DNA of 64,000 nt from Ophiura sarsii (taxonomy: Eukaryota > Echinodermata > Ophiuroidea > Amphilepidida > Ophiuridae). Position numbers and translations under genes: made by a program. The notes beneath the pieces were generated by a model, which was given only the letters and a program-made list of their open reading frames with translations, did no database searches and was not told the origin of the DNA. This document shows, piece after piece, positions 52,234 through 64,000 of the stretch. Position 1 is the stretch's first letter. Every line of letters starts with the position of its first letter. Location: the NCBI GenBank assembly GCA_035610835.1, contig CM069459.1:28167570-28231569 (forward strand), in the 5' to 3' direction.

Positions 52234-52836
52234 GAACAAATTAAGCTAATACATTTTTGATGCTGGTGACGCAACTGGTCAATCATAATTTCATGATTCC
52301 TCTTTCAAATGCAGTAAACTAACAGTACCAATCTCAACCGACACCAGTCAAAAATACACACTTGTTTTGAATCCCCCCACAAGGACTCTTTTTTCTGATC
52401 CCCCTTTTAAGGACCTTTTTTGTTGTTGATCGTTTTATCCTGAAATCAAACCGGCGGCACTACAGGGGGGAAAGGGAGGGCATTTCAATTCCCCCTAAAA
52501 ATATTTTATTGCCGCCGCCCCCCCCCCCCCCCCCCCCCCCCACGTTTCCAAAAAAAACCATTCAATTTAGTTAAAATTAGAAAAAATAGACAATCCGCGC
52601 TGTGGGCACATTTGCTTACTAAATTAGGTTAAATTAGACCAAATGTTGGCAATTTTAGTATAAAACAGCTACATTTTTCGCGCATTTTCATACCAAATTA
52701 GACAAATTGATAATTCAAGCGTAAAATGGCTTTTATTTTTCATGCCCAAAAATATTATGAGTCTGGTGCCGCCATTGCACTGACCGGCACCAGAATGACT
52801 AAAAGAACTACGAATTTATTATTTTCTTATGTTATA
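52234..52836. other. Intergenic with C(33) run
   Basis: 52370-52560 has TTTTCTGATCCCCC-like sequence and a long poly-C near 52509, resembling the interior of 48681-49079. No gene. Confidence 0.4.
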
Positions 52837-55398
52837 ATGTCGTGTCGTCACTCAGGAATGCTATCTACTGAAGATAGCAAAAACAACATCTATATCGCGT
52901 TGTTTGAGTTATGGATCAGGGCTACTTCTGGCAAGTTCGAACTCGGACAAGCCCCTTGAAAGTGGGGGTGCTGCAGCACCCCCATGTTTTTTAAGGGGAT
53001 GCGCAGCCCCCCCTAAGATTTTAAGATTTAACAAAATATATAGTGTCAATCCAATAATAAGTTCAAGAGCTGGAGCCTGGAGGGGTAGGCTTACTGGTAA
53101 AACGGGTATTACACTATACACAACAATTTAGACCATAGTCAAGTAATACTCACCTCTGACAGTGAGAGGGTGTGTGTGTGTGGGGGGGGGGGGGGGTAAT
53201 TCGTACACTACTATATGGACCCTTTTTGCTTTCCCTAAGAAAACAATTTTCAAAAAGACAACACAAATCCGTTAAAATGTTCGATTATGATATTGATATT
53301 ATGGACCAAACTGATGTTTAAGCTAGCAAAAATCACCTCCATGTTTTCCTAAGATTTTAAGATTTTTGAGAAAAATATACAGTGTCAGTCCAATAATAAG
53401 TTAAGGGGTCTGCAGAGTCCCCCTTAAGATTTTAAGATTTTTGAAAATATATACAGTGTCAGTGCAATAATAAGTTAAGGGGTGCTGCAAGATTTTTAAA
53501 ATTTTGAAAAAATATACAGTGTCAATCCAATAATAAGTTCAAGAGCTGGAGCCTGGAGGGAAGGGGGGCTTACTGATATAAAACGGGTTTTACACTACAC
53601 AACAATTTAATACGACCAAAGTCAAGTTTTTCTCACCTCTGACAGTGAGAGGGTGTGTGTTGGGGTGGGCGGTAGGCCTAATTCGTACATGCTCTTATAA
53701 TAATAGGGACCCTTTCCCCTAAGAAAACAATTTTCAAAAAGACAAAACAAATCCGTTAAAATGTTCGATTATGATATCGATATGTTTTTGTCAAGGGGTG
53801 AAAATATCTACAGTGTCAGTCCTCCTAAGATTCATAAGATTTTTAAAAAAAATGTACAGTGTGTCTCCAATAATAAGTTCAAGAGCAGGAGTCTGGAGGG
53901 AATGGAAAGGGTAGGCGTATACTATTATCTATATTGTATTATAAAAAGAGTATTGCACTACACAACGATTTAATATGACCAAGTAGAAATTAAACATGTA
54001 CTGCAAAATGGGTTTCAATTGTTTAATTATTCAAGGGTAACAAGATGGCTCTATAACATTTTCTGGACCATATTATTAGAAAACAAAACTTGATTATTTT
54101 GAGCGCTTTGCGCGTTTATATTATAGTTTCAATGTTAATTATTCAAGCATAACAAGATATGGTTTCAGGAACGTTTTCTGAACCATTTACAGTTTACAAA
54201 ATGGACATTTTTGCGCGATTCGCGCGTATTTGTTTCAGTGTTTAATTATTCAAGCATAACAAGATGGAACGTTTTCTGGACCATTTTAAAAAAAACTGCT
54301 TTTTGTTTTAAAAAACTGGAATTTGTTGCGCGCTTCGCGCAATTATGTTCAATATTTATTATTCAATCATAACGAGATGGCTTTAGGAACGTTTTCTGGA
54401 CCATTTTAGTTTAAAAACCGGTAAAAATTGTGCGCGCTTCGCACATAATTCTGTTCAATATTTCATTATTCAAGCATAAGATGGCTTTAGAAACATTTTC
54501 TGGACCATTTTAGTTACAAAAGTGGAATTTTATGCGCTCTTCGCACGTATTAGTTTCAATGTTTAATTATTCAAGCATAACAAGATGGCTTCAGGAACGT
54601 TTTCTGGACCATTTTAGTTAAAAAAACTGGTAATTTCTGCGCGTTTCGCGCGTAAGTATGTTCAATATTTAATTATTCAAGCATAACAAGATAGCTTCAG
54701 GAACGTTTTCTGAACCATTTTAGTTAGAAAAAAAACTTGATTTGTGCGCGCTTCGCGCGTTGTATTAATAACAGTTTTCATCTTTCGTTAGTGTCCATCG
54801 TTTTTAGTGTGTTTATTAACCAAGCCAAAGTTTATTAAAAAACCACGATTATAAGTTTGTTTGATTAAAGAATAGTAAGTTAGTTAACTATATCATGTAT
54901 TGGGCTTAATTATTAGTGTCTCTCGTTATTTCTGTCTCTGAACCAAGTCAAAGTTTATTACTAATATTCATAGCAAGGAGAGCTTTTCTAGGCCATTCAA
55001 ACATGCTAAAACCCAACAGCTGCAGGGCGGGCGGAGCTCCTGAACCCCCGCAAAGGGCTTCGCTCCTGGACCCCATGCCGTAGTGGTGAAGACTTACAAA
55101 TTTACAGCAAAAATATAATAAAAAATATACTTCCAAGGGCCCTGAAGTCGGATCGATACGGAAGAAAGTAAAAGGCCCAATGTTGCTGCTGTTGAAACAT
55201 TACTTCAATTCCATATTATATATCATGATAGTGATGTTTACTTAATTTCGAATCAACAGAGAGCTAGTATAATAATTTCGGAAAGCTCAAGTAATGAAAC
55301 TCCAAATATACCTTAAACTCATTTCTAAATTTGTGTTATTAATGTCGTCACTCAGAGGAATGCTATCTACTGAAGATAGCAAATGTGTATATCGCGTT
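52837..55398. repeat. Composite repeat block bounded by related ends
   Basis: 52837-52903 and 55343-55398 share GTCGTCACTCAG and the hairpin TGCTATCTACTGAAGATAGC. Between them are ~483-bp direct repeats (53270 and 53754: CCGTTAAAATGTTCGATTAT) and a satellite. Confidence 0.6.
54014..54763 (+). repeat. ~107-bp satellite, seven units
   Basis: Units start at about 54021, 54132, 54237, 54352, 54461, 54558 and 54664. Each has TTAATTATTCAAGCATAACA, AACGTTTTCTGGACCATTTT and a GCGCGCTTCGCGC-type palindrome. Confidence 0.88.
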
Positions 55399-55528
55399 AT
55401 CTACGCCTTATACTCAGCTATTCAGTTATCCCCGGGAATCAGACTTTTTCGAGCTGTATCATCATAATGGCTGAACCATTACAATTTTATTCAACTGTAC
55501 AAAAACGTAAAACATCCTGCATTGTATA

Positions 55529-58134
55529 AGGGCAATTCTTCAAAAAATTGGTGCCAATAGGTTTGAAAAAAAGTTGGGGAAAAATTGTTTCAAATGTTCC
55601 GTTATTTTGCGATGTTTTAATAATATATGCATGGGTCACTCTGGTGCCATAAGTAAAGTTGTCAACACCACTCCTCTTGTTTCTTCAAACTAAAACATGA
55701 CAGTTTGTGTGCAAGGTCTAGTGAAAATAACAACAAACTGACAAATTGTTAAAATGTTGTTTGAGATGTTATACTGAAAACTTTCCATGTTGCACACAAA
55801 AAGGTGTGTTGAAAATAAGAGAATATCTGACTGTACATTAACATGATAATATTTTGTGAGCTACTTTATCCATCATAGATAAATATGACAAAATGGGCGA
55901 GATAAAACAATAAACATTATGTTCACATTATTTCTTTAAAGACATACATTATGTCATACGGTATGTGCATAATCATCATACTTATTATTATTATTGGTGA
56001 TAAAATGAGGACAGGCATGTTACATGTTTACACAGTCGGTCCGTATGGCATACTTGAATGTTTTAATGCTAATATTGTACATGTGACATATTAGACTGCA
56101 ATTCTGGGAATCCTTATAAATGGAATGCGGTCATACGTCCCGGGGGGGGGGGGGGGGGGCACTGACATTGGAAAAGGGTATAGGTATCAGGCCTTCACGT
56201 TTGAAAATTGAAGGTGTGCTTTAAATCGCACTCCTCAAAACATTGAGGTGTGCTGTAGGTGTGCCATAAATTGCACTCCTCAAAAAAATTAGGTGTGCTG
56301 TTTTATGACCATGCTATCTTTTCGATTACTGAGAGAATGCTTATTTTGGGTGGCCACAACACAACCATCATTGCCCCATGAACGGAATGTTTTTTAATCG
56401 TACAGAATTTGGCATGATTATTATATTTAATGTAATAGTAATGTTAAAGTGCAACTATTAGTCTAAGTACGTGTACGTTCAAGCTAGGGCTGGGATTTTT
56501 TTTTCTTTTTCCAATTTCTTTTTTAATTTAATTTTTTTATCGGAGTACAAATTTTGTTACCTAAACGACCTCGATTGACCCCATACATAACCCTCATGTG
56601 ACCCCATATCATTTCCATGTAACCTCTATCTTGGTGTCACAATTAATTAAGAAACAAAGACATAGGCCTACTTTTGTAAATGAATGATAAAGGTTAAATT
56701 AATCAACCCATGAATCTATCTATGCTTAGTATAGTATTACAAAAAACAAAGAGGCTTCACTAGATAAGATGGACAGGATCCCTGCAACTTTACAGGTAAT
56801 GGAATAGATTTGATAATATACATCTGCTGATGATATCACAAGCATAAGCCCACCTAAATTCAGTAAATTATCAGTTAATACAGCAAGATATTATAGTACT
56901 ATTTTAGTATAGGATCTTTGGGTTATGAGTTACTATTCCTATGGTGTGGGTCATGAGGTATTATTTATGTTGGTTATTTAGGTTCAAGTATGGGTCAGCT
57001 AAAGTCCTGTTTTGGACTTGGAAAATGTTTAAAAAAATGAAATGTAAAAAAAAAAAAAAAAAAAAAAAAATATTTATTTTTTTATTTTTAGGCGTGCGAT
57101 AAATCGCTCTTCTCGAAACCATTTCAGGCGTGCGATGGCGTGCGATCGCACTCGCACGCCTCAAACGTGAAGGCCTGAGGTATGTGCCGCGCTGAAGACC
57201 CCCTTTTTCACCCTCTCCTGCTAGCTCTTGACCCCCTTTGGAGCCTGCTCAGTTCTCAAGACCCCCATTTGATTGAAAATTCAAAAATCGCGAAATTTTG
57301 CGTTCCAAAGCCCCAATTTCGAAAATTTTGTGTTCTTGCTAATCAAAATTGAACAATAGGCCGCCAGTTCTCAAGACCTACTTTTTTGAAAAAATCAGTT
57401 CCTAAGACCCTATTTTTTATCATAAAATCCACTCAGTTCAGTTCTGTAGCCCCCCTTTTTGAGACCCTGTGCGGCACACCCCTACCCAAAAAAAATATTG
57501 AGTGCCCCCCCCCCCCCCCCCGGTCATACGTACCTATCACACGTGTTCCATGCATGCAGTACCAGCGTCAATATGGCCCGCAATATGGTTACTGAGAAAT
57601 CTGGAATCTCATTCTTAACGCGGTAGCTAAATTCGATGTTCATCATTTTCATGATTTTAGGCGTTCTGGCTTAAATATGAAAACCACAACATAAGTTGTT
57701 TACTGATGTGTTATTTTCAAACTCCAGTAAAATTGCTATCAGAATGCGCAGACAATGATGTCATTACCATTGTATTTCTTCAAATAACGTAGCTCACAGT
57801 GGTTTTGGTGGAAAGTATATTTGATTTTTGAATTGTACAAACTATAATATGGTATTGCATATTACAACAAATGTTTGATAAAATCGTATTTAAAGAAAAT
57901 AACAAGGGCCAAATATTATATGACTCTTGAGACATGGAAAGGCGTTTTGGCGTTTTTCGCGTCTTGCAAGGCCAGGGTTTAATCAGAGTCTTAAAGGCAT
58001 TTGAAGTATTGTGGCCATGTAGAGCTCATTACGTTCTACAAGAAAAACAACACATTTATTAACCACAATGCACGGTGAGTTTTTTGGACCCGAAAAGAAT
58101 GGAAAAAATTGGCTCCCTTTTGTAGAATTGCCCA
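55529..58134. mobile_element. Possible large TIR element holding a nested element
   Basis: Left GGGCAATTCTTCAAAAAATTGG and right complement of GGGCAATTCTACAAAAGGGA. Weak TIR; the nested insertion is 56139-57520. Confidence 0.4.
56139..57520. mobile_element. Poly-G-terminated element with 11-bp TSD
   Basis: Starts CCC-G(18)-CAC and ends GTG-C(17)-C, flanked by CGGTCATACGT at 56128-56138 and 57521-57531. Inside, 56188-57177 is a second TIR pair (CAGGCCTTCACGTTTGA). Confidence 0.7.
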
Positions 58135-58481
58135 TAAGATTCAATGTAATGCACTGATCTGAAAGTTGATACACCCCGGGCCGGTATAGTTGAATATATT
58201 TTCTAACCTATATTGTATCACTCTTTCAGGTTAAAATTTTAAAACATATTAGATAAGGTTAAAAAACCCACAAAAACACTCAGTTATAGTGTTTTTACAT
58301 CATCATCAAGCGATTTGGGCGGCATTTTTACTTTGTTCTAAAAACAAAAATTGGGTCAAAAAAGTTGTGATTTTCTCAACAAAAAAAATAAATCAAAATT
58401 GTTGGTCAAATTTGGATTCTCTGATCCATTCCCTATTTCCTTTCCAAAAATATTCTTTTATATGCATTTGATCATAAATAT

Positions 58482-58601
58482 ATTCCTAATTACTTCAAAA
58501 TCATGGTTTTAGAGTGAATTTAGAGTGAAAAATAAGTTGTCGCGCAGACCTGACACATCATTTTCACTCTTTAAACCATGATTTTGAAGTGAATTAGGAA
58601 T
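58482..58601. repeat. Inverted repeat
   Basis: 36-38 bp arms: ATTCCTAATTACTTCAAAAT and complement, about 45-bp loop. The rest of 58135-59330 shows nothing clear. Confidence 0.75.
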
Positions 58602-59359
58602 CGTATCGCTCTGTCTGTACTCAGAATTTTATGATTTATGATCAGAAATGTAAATCTGCAAGAAAATCTACTTTCTAAAACAAATCAGGAATAGAGGGCG
58701 CCCACTGGAAAAGAACACATAATCCAGACATAATCAGGCCCTGCACATAATATGCCTTTAACGGTGAATTTGGTAAATTATAAAAATGGAATTCAAATGC
58801 ATGGCCTGTCGCTGTGTATCTCTCCTAAATCTAGTGATTCGACGTTGTGTCTCTCCTCGTCTGCCATCGTCCGAATCCGGACGATCGGGACTACAAGCTC
58901 TATTTAGCCAATTCCAAAATTTCACTACAGTGAAAAATCTAGACACTTTGCGAAAAAGATGACAGCAGAAAATTGTCTTTTTACGAGTTATAGTAAGTTG
59001 TCTTCAAGTTGTCTTCAGTACACGTTGCACATAAATCTTTTATAAAGTGACATGTACAAGTTAATACAAATGTTGTAGTGTTGAATATGCCAATCTTGTT
59101 GCAAAAAAAATGTAAGCCTCTATTTTTATCTTCGATTTCATTTCATGATGCATTCATGTGTCACGGAAGTGGGAACTGAGTGAGTCTACCCCTACCATTC
59201 GAAGCCGCGGGAAAAATAACTGTAGTAGGGGCAATCCAAATTCAAATCAATTTTTCTTGGAAATTGAAATAGGTTCAGTCATTTAACCGAGGAATACATA
59301 ATAATCTGTGTACTAGGAGAGATAAAAGTAAGGGAAGTGTCTATACATAATTTAATTAT

Positions 59360-59545
59360 AATACAGCCGATCATCGGATGGCCAATAATGTCACATGATC
59401 ATGTGTACCAGACTATACAGCCGATCATCATCGGATGGCCAATGTGCGATAGAGGGGGTAAAATCCCTGGTCCTTATCCGCAGTTTTACTTCAACCGATC
59501 ATCGGGTAGCCATAATGGTACCAGACAATACAACCGATCGTGACT
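59360..59545 (+). repeat. CCGATCATCGGATGGCC repeats
   Basis: Three to four irregular copies of ACAGCCGATCATCGGATGGC with ACCAGAC(A/T)ATAC between them. Confidence 0.65.
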
Positions 59546-59705
59546 CGCGCGACACTGTTCGGTCATTAATTATGCTTAAAAAGTTGTATAGTATTCAACA
59601 ATCTTGAGTATAAGTTCATACGGAAAACCAAAGTACATTTATTATTTTATAATAACATCTGGGATTTTTACATTTTTATAATTGTATTACATGTATCCAC
59701 CTGGA

Positions 59706-59835
59706 AGGGACCGTTCATTATTTATGGTGGGGGGGGGGGGGGGGGGTAAACTATAGGGGTCATGTAACTTTCATATGTTGAAATAGGGGGGTTATGTAAC
59801 TTTTTATTCTTGAACAGGGGGGGTTGTGTAGATTT
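59706..59835. repeat. Poly-G and TATAGGGG(T/G)TATGTAAC repeat fragment
   Basis: G(18) followed by repeated AGGGG(G)TCATGTAACTTT. Related fragments at 60740-60815 and 61220-61330. Confidence 0.5.
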
Positions 59836-60387
59836 GTTTAAACTATTAAAGATGGTGGTGATTGGAGTGATTTTAGAGGCTATTTTGGAGTGTAAATGCC
59901 ATTTTTTCTGCGCCTTCGAGCATATTTTCTTAAAACCTATCGACTTCAAAAACTTTTACTATGAGACGACTTCTGGACAACACATCGACGATATGGTGGA
60001 AAAACATCTATATAATCATCAACGGTCGAGACACTAGAGCCACAGGGTGTATAATGTTACAAAATCCAATATCATGATTTAAAAATGTGATTGATTGCAT
60101 GCCTTTCACCTTATCTCTGCTTTGCACCAATGCTTACATAAGTAGAACGTTTCACTGGATTATACGTTTCTGCTCAGAATGTTCTAACTTGTTCGGGTTA
60201 TAAAGACTCACAAAACCACCCAAAATGTATAAATTTGAAAACAAAATTCCAACTCACTACGCTCGCCATTACTAATTTCACAAAATAAAAAGAAGGGGCA
60301 TCATAAAATTATTGGCCGTTCAGATAGGGCACAAACAAAATTTGCCAACGTATCCATGAACAAAATTCCAAAGGTAAAGACAGCCCC

Positions 60388-60727
60388 TTAGGCCAAAAAA
60401 AAGAAAAAGTTGACTTGCCCTTTCCGACAGACCCAAATTTTCAGAAATCTAGGGTCGCTATTTTTTTAATTTTTTTTTTCAAAAAAAATTTGAAAGAAGC
60501 ACAAACAATAAAGAAAGATGAAAACGTGTTTTTGAGTAGTATCTGCTTGTTTAAAAATCAAAATAAAAAAATCAATAAAAAAAATCAATAATTTTTTCTC
60601 TCTTTAAAACGTGTTTTTGTGCAGTAAATTTTCAAAAATTGTCAAAAAAAAAAATCAAAAAAAATCCGACCATCCGACCCTGACTTTGACCCTGAAAGGG
60701 CAAGTCAACTTTTTTTTCTTTTCCTTA
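60388..60727. mobile_element. GGCC-A(n) TIR element, copy 4
   Basis: TTAGGCC-A(8)-GAAAAAGTTGACTTGCCC and the complement ending TTTTCCTTAA; the inner GACCCT motifs are inverted. Confidence 0.7.
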
Positions 60728-61621
60728 AGTATGTGACAAGTTGATTTTTTGGGGAGGGGGTTGTGTAAAAAGCTACTGGTTAGCAGGGCAGGGGGTCATG
60801 TAATTTTCAGTTTCAGCTCTAGGAAAGCCCTCTTTGTACAACAAAACGGCGATTCAATATTCTTTGATTGGTACACGCTGAATAGGAATTGTAATACTAA
60901 TATTTAATAAGCTTACATTTTGATTTTTCTACGAAAAAAACTATTTTGTTGAACATGCGTCATGTACAGTGGCGTCAATTTCTTGTTTAGTGCGGGGGGA
61001 TGAATAATTTACTAAATAAAGCGGTGCGAAGCACCGCCCTTCGCGCTAGCGTGGACAGGGGGGAGTGTGAGGGAGGGAGGACGTGCCCCCTCACAATTGG
61101 AAAAAAAATTCAATTTGTGAACCGTTTTGGTACGATCTGGTGTAAACTTTTGACCAATATTTTATTGAAAAGCCACCACTTCATTTCCAATAATTTTTTT
61201 ATTTGTTCAATGAACAATTAGGGGGCTGTCATTTTCTTCGGGAGGGGGGGGGGGGGCACAAATATGGTGGGGGGGATCATAATTTTGTAAAATCTAAAAT
61301 AGGGGGGTTATAGTTTTGTGTAGCAATTCAGATTCTAACATTTCAAAACGGCAAATTTTTGCCCGCTTTGCGCGCATTCATCTAAGCATATCCCTTATAC
61401 GAGGGGGTATCATAAAGTTTTAGAAAACACCCAGAAGTGAAGGAGCCAGAAACTTAATTTTGTTATGTGATCCTTCAGACATCTTTACTAAGTCCCTGTG
61501 CAAAGTTACACATTTCTCCTACTTTTTATTACCTGTCCACAGACCGCCATTGTAGAGATCCTCAGATTGACCGCCATCGATTGATTCTCAGATTGCCTCA
61601 GATTGTGTTATTCCCAAAACA

Positions 61622-61784
61622 GCAATAAATAGTTTAAAGTTTAGACAGAAAGAGGTCAAAGGTCATTACAAATAAGCTTGGTGACAATAAACTTATGGGT
61701 AACATGGGGTGTACACACATTGACCTCTAATGACCCCCTACATGACCTTTGACCCTTTCAGTCAACACTTAAAACTATTTATTG
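61622..61784. mobile_element. Hairpin MITE with AGGTCA direct repeats in its arms
   Basis: About 44-bp imperfect inverted ends, GCAATAAATAGTTT..., each arm carrying AGGTCA-A-AGGTCA or one-base variant. It adjoins the LINE at 61782 and marks its 5' limit. Confidence 0.7.
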
Positions 61785-63538
61785 CATATCCAACAGCAAT
61801 GCCAAGAACTTGAGGATCACAGTTTTCACAAAAACAGCAGAGAGCTCTTTAGATGCATAAAAAACATCACCTCAAAAACGAAAACTAGATTGGCTATCAT
61901 CAAGGACGAGCAAGGAAAGGTCTTAACTGAGAGTGAAGAAATCAAGGATCGTTGGAAAAGCTACTGTGAAAATCTGTATGCGTCCCAAGAAGAGACAAAT
62001 GGCTCACAGGAGTCTCCCCCGCCTCCACTAGGTGAGATGAGCCTGATATTCTTCTATCAGAGGTCCAGGAAGCCATCAAGAAGTTAAAAAGTCAAAAGGC
62101 ACCTGGTCTAGACGATATTCCAAGTGAGCTCCTGAAGCAAGCTGATGATTCTGTAGCAGTTATTATGCAAAAGCTGTGCAATACTGTGTGGAAGTCAAGA
62201 GTATGGCCAGAGGATTGGAAGAGATCAGTTTTCCTAACACTTCCAAAGAAAGGGGATGCTAGCGAATGTAAAAATCATCGTACCATCGCTCTGATATCAC
62301 ATGCAAGCAAAATCCTGCTGCACATCATGAACGAATGTCTTAGACCTCATCTTGAACGTGAACTTCCTGCTGAGCAAGCCGGTTTCCGGAAAGGCCGCGG
62401 CACAAGAGATCAGATAGCCAATATACGTCACATAATGGAAAAATGTTTTGAATACCAGAGGTAGGTCTTCATGTGCTTCATAGACTATGCTAAAGCCTTT
62501 GATTGTGTGAGGTATTCGGCATTGTGGACAGCACTGCAAGAAATGGGAATCCCTTACCACCTAGTCCACCTAATTCGCAATCTGTATGATGGTCAAGCTG
62601 CCTGTGTTCGCACTGAGAAAGGAAATAGTGACTGGTTTGCTCTAGGTCAGGGAGTACGTCAAGGCTGCATACTTTCACCAGCACTCTTCAACCTTTATGC
62701 AGAGTCTATAATGAGACGTGCATTGGATGATTGGCCAGAGGGGCTGTCAGTAGGTGGATACCAAATACACAATCTATGTTATGCCGATGACACCACCCTG
62801 TTTGCAACAAATATGGAAGAGATGGCGGAACTCCTGAAGAAAGTCAAGGTGGAGAGTGAGCAGCTTGGCCTACGTCTAAATGTCAGCAAGACCAAGATCA
62901 TGTCCATAGGCACAGATGGTGTTGGAGAGCCTCTCATAATTGATGGTAATGAGGTGGAATTGGTCTCAAAATTCAACTTTCTTGGATCCCTAATCACCAA
63001 AGAGGGTGGTTGCAGCCAAGAGATCAGACACCGTTTAGCAATGGCTAGATCAGCAATGATCAACCTAAGTAAGATCTGGGCTGACAGAGGAATAACCAGA
63101 GCAACAAAAACCAGGCTTGTCCAAGCCCTTGTATTTCCAATTTCCATGTATGCGTGTGAGACGTGGACCCTAACCAAAGCTGACAAAAACAGAATAGCTG
63201 CTTTCGAGATGTGGTGTTGGAGGCGTATGCTTCGTATCGTATGGACAATGAGAAGGACCAATGCCAGTATTATTGAAGAAATAGGAGTGTCTAAACGACT
63301 CCTTCATGCTATCAACACCCAAATGCTGAGCTACTTCGGCCACATCTCACGTCGCAAGGGTAATGAAGGGAAGCGCAAGAGAGGCAGACCTCGTTCCCGG
63401 TGGATTGACCAAATAAAATTGATTACCGGACACCCTCTCCGTGTTACTCCTTTGCTGAAAATCGTTATTTGTGGCGTAGTATCTGTAAGGTCACAAGCTG
63501 TCAGTCATGACAGGACCGAACCAACCTGTGAACATTAA
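61782..63538 (+). mobile_element. Dead RTE/BovB-like LINE (reverse transcriptase)
   Basis: Non-LTR retrotransposon ORF2, 5'-truncated: no endonuclease domain. RT motifs in order are APGLDDIPSELL (~62100), FRKGRGTRDQI (~62390), FIDYAKAFDCV (~62477), GVRQGCILSPALFNLYAE (~62650), YADDTTLF (~62780), GLRLNVSKTK (~62870), FNFLGSLIT (~62970), then the C-terminal WCWRRMLRI / GRPRSRWIDQIK block. Lesions: frameshift near 62030, in-frame TAG at 62462-62464, and a second frameshift near 63455 (the family end LWRSICK lies in another frame). Not functional. Nothing ties it to the neighbouring genes. Confidence 0.85.
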
Positions 63539-63773
63539 AGATGATATCTGAAGCAATTTAAATTAAATTGGCAAAGTCCATCCTCCAGCGCATTCCTTAT
63601 CCTTGCAGGTGGCCAAATTGTCCCACCGATTTAGTGGGCAAATTCGGCCACCAAGACAAAATGCGTAATAAATTCACTATTTTTCATGTTTGAAACCCAA
63701 AATAATTGTTCCAATGGAGTAAAAATCTGTTGGGGTAAGGTTTATGTTTGATTTCCTGTTTGAATTATCAACT

Positions 63774-64000
63774 TGAAGTTTTCTATTCTACATGAAAGGT
63801 CATCCTTAAAAAAGTTGTGTTCCAAAGTTTGAGTTGCATAGCTCTAATGGTTCTTATTTTAGATGCACAAGATGCTGTGAACTGTACCCATTGAGTAGTA
63901 CACAAACTATATCGGTGGTTACCACCATTCGCGGTAATTCGACGTTATTTCATCGATTTCTCCGTAATTATACCGATTTAGGCCGTCAAATTTCAGTATG
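63774..64000 (-). repeat. Dispersed repeat, partner of 28243-28460
   Basis: Reverse complement of the ZCWPW1 intronic repeat with about 95% match by eye; continues past the window end. Confidence 0.85.

Noticed and set aside
61000..61221. Small ORF near GCGGTGCGAAGCACCGC
   Set aside because: The hairpin and poly-G flanks suggest repeat DNA; the peptide has no recognisable family.

Overview
This window is intron-rich, AT-rich animal nuclear DNA from a repeat-laden genome. Both multi-exon genes have clear vertebrate counterparts. The protein similarity and repeat style suggest a marine invertebrate, perhaps a deuterostome such as an echinoderm, but the species cannot be fixed from sequence alone. 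Two genes stand head to head. On the minus strand (13591 down to 2460) lies a four-exon MEPCE/Bin3 homologue, the 7SK snRNA gamma-phosphate methyl-capping enzyme. On the plus strand (20430 to 44772) lies a ZCWPW1 homologue of at least 14 coding exons, with a CW zinc finger followed by a PWWP domain. I rebuilt both by hand from splice sites and codon phase. The models are about 987 and 1222 codons, with every junction in phase. 

Region by region. 1-2459: TIR elements and MITEs downstream of MEPCE. 2460-13591: MEPCE, whose introns carry decayed partial copies of its own catalytic exons plus several DNA elements, including a 1.3-kb hAT-like element with an exact 8-bp target duplication. 13592-20429: intergenic. 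It has a promoter-like, CpG-containing stretch near 13.9-14.07 kb, a CR1/L2-like LINE relic, a tRNA-derived SINE, an element full of AGGTCA half-sites, two motif-array elements and a perfect 250-bp tandem duplication. 20430-44772: ZCWPW1, whose introns hold a seven-copy array of its own splice-donor region, a relic CW exon, a second AGGTCA-array element, mariner-like and TTAA-type MITEs, and a 994-bp tandem duplication. 44773-61600: no recognisable host gene; fold-backs, nested transposons, satellites and poly-G-bearing elements. 61782-63538: a dead RTE/BovB-like LINE. 63539-64000: the end of a dispersed repeat shared with a ZCWPW1 intron. 

The genes are not known to share a pathway. MEPCE acts in 7SK RNP/P-TEFb control. 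ZCWPW1 in vertebrates reads H3K4me3/H3K36me3 in meiosis. Their proximity suggests at most a shared or neighbouring promoter region. 

The most unusual signals are: (1) two large elements built of ~115-bp units that combine AGGTCA half-sites spaced as DR4, DR1 and DR5 with, in many units, a palindromic TGACGTCA; (2) repeated local duplication and decay of exon segments in both genes; (3) a tandem array that multiplies one 5' splice site of ZCWPW1.
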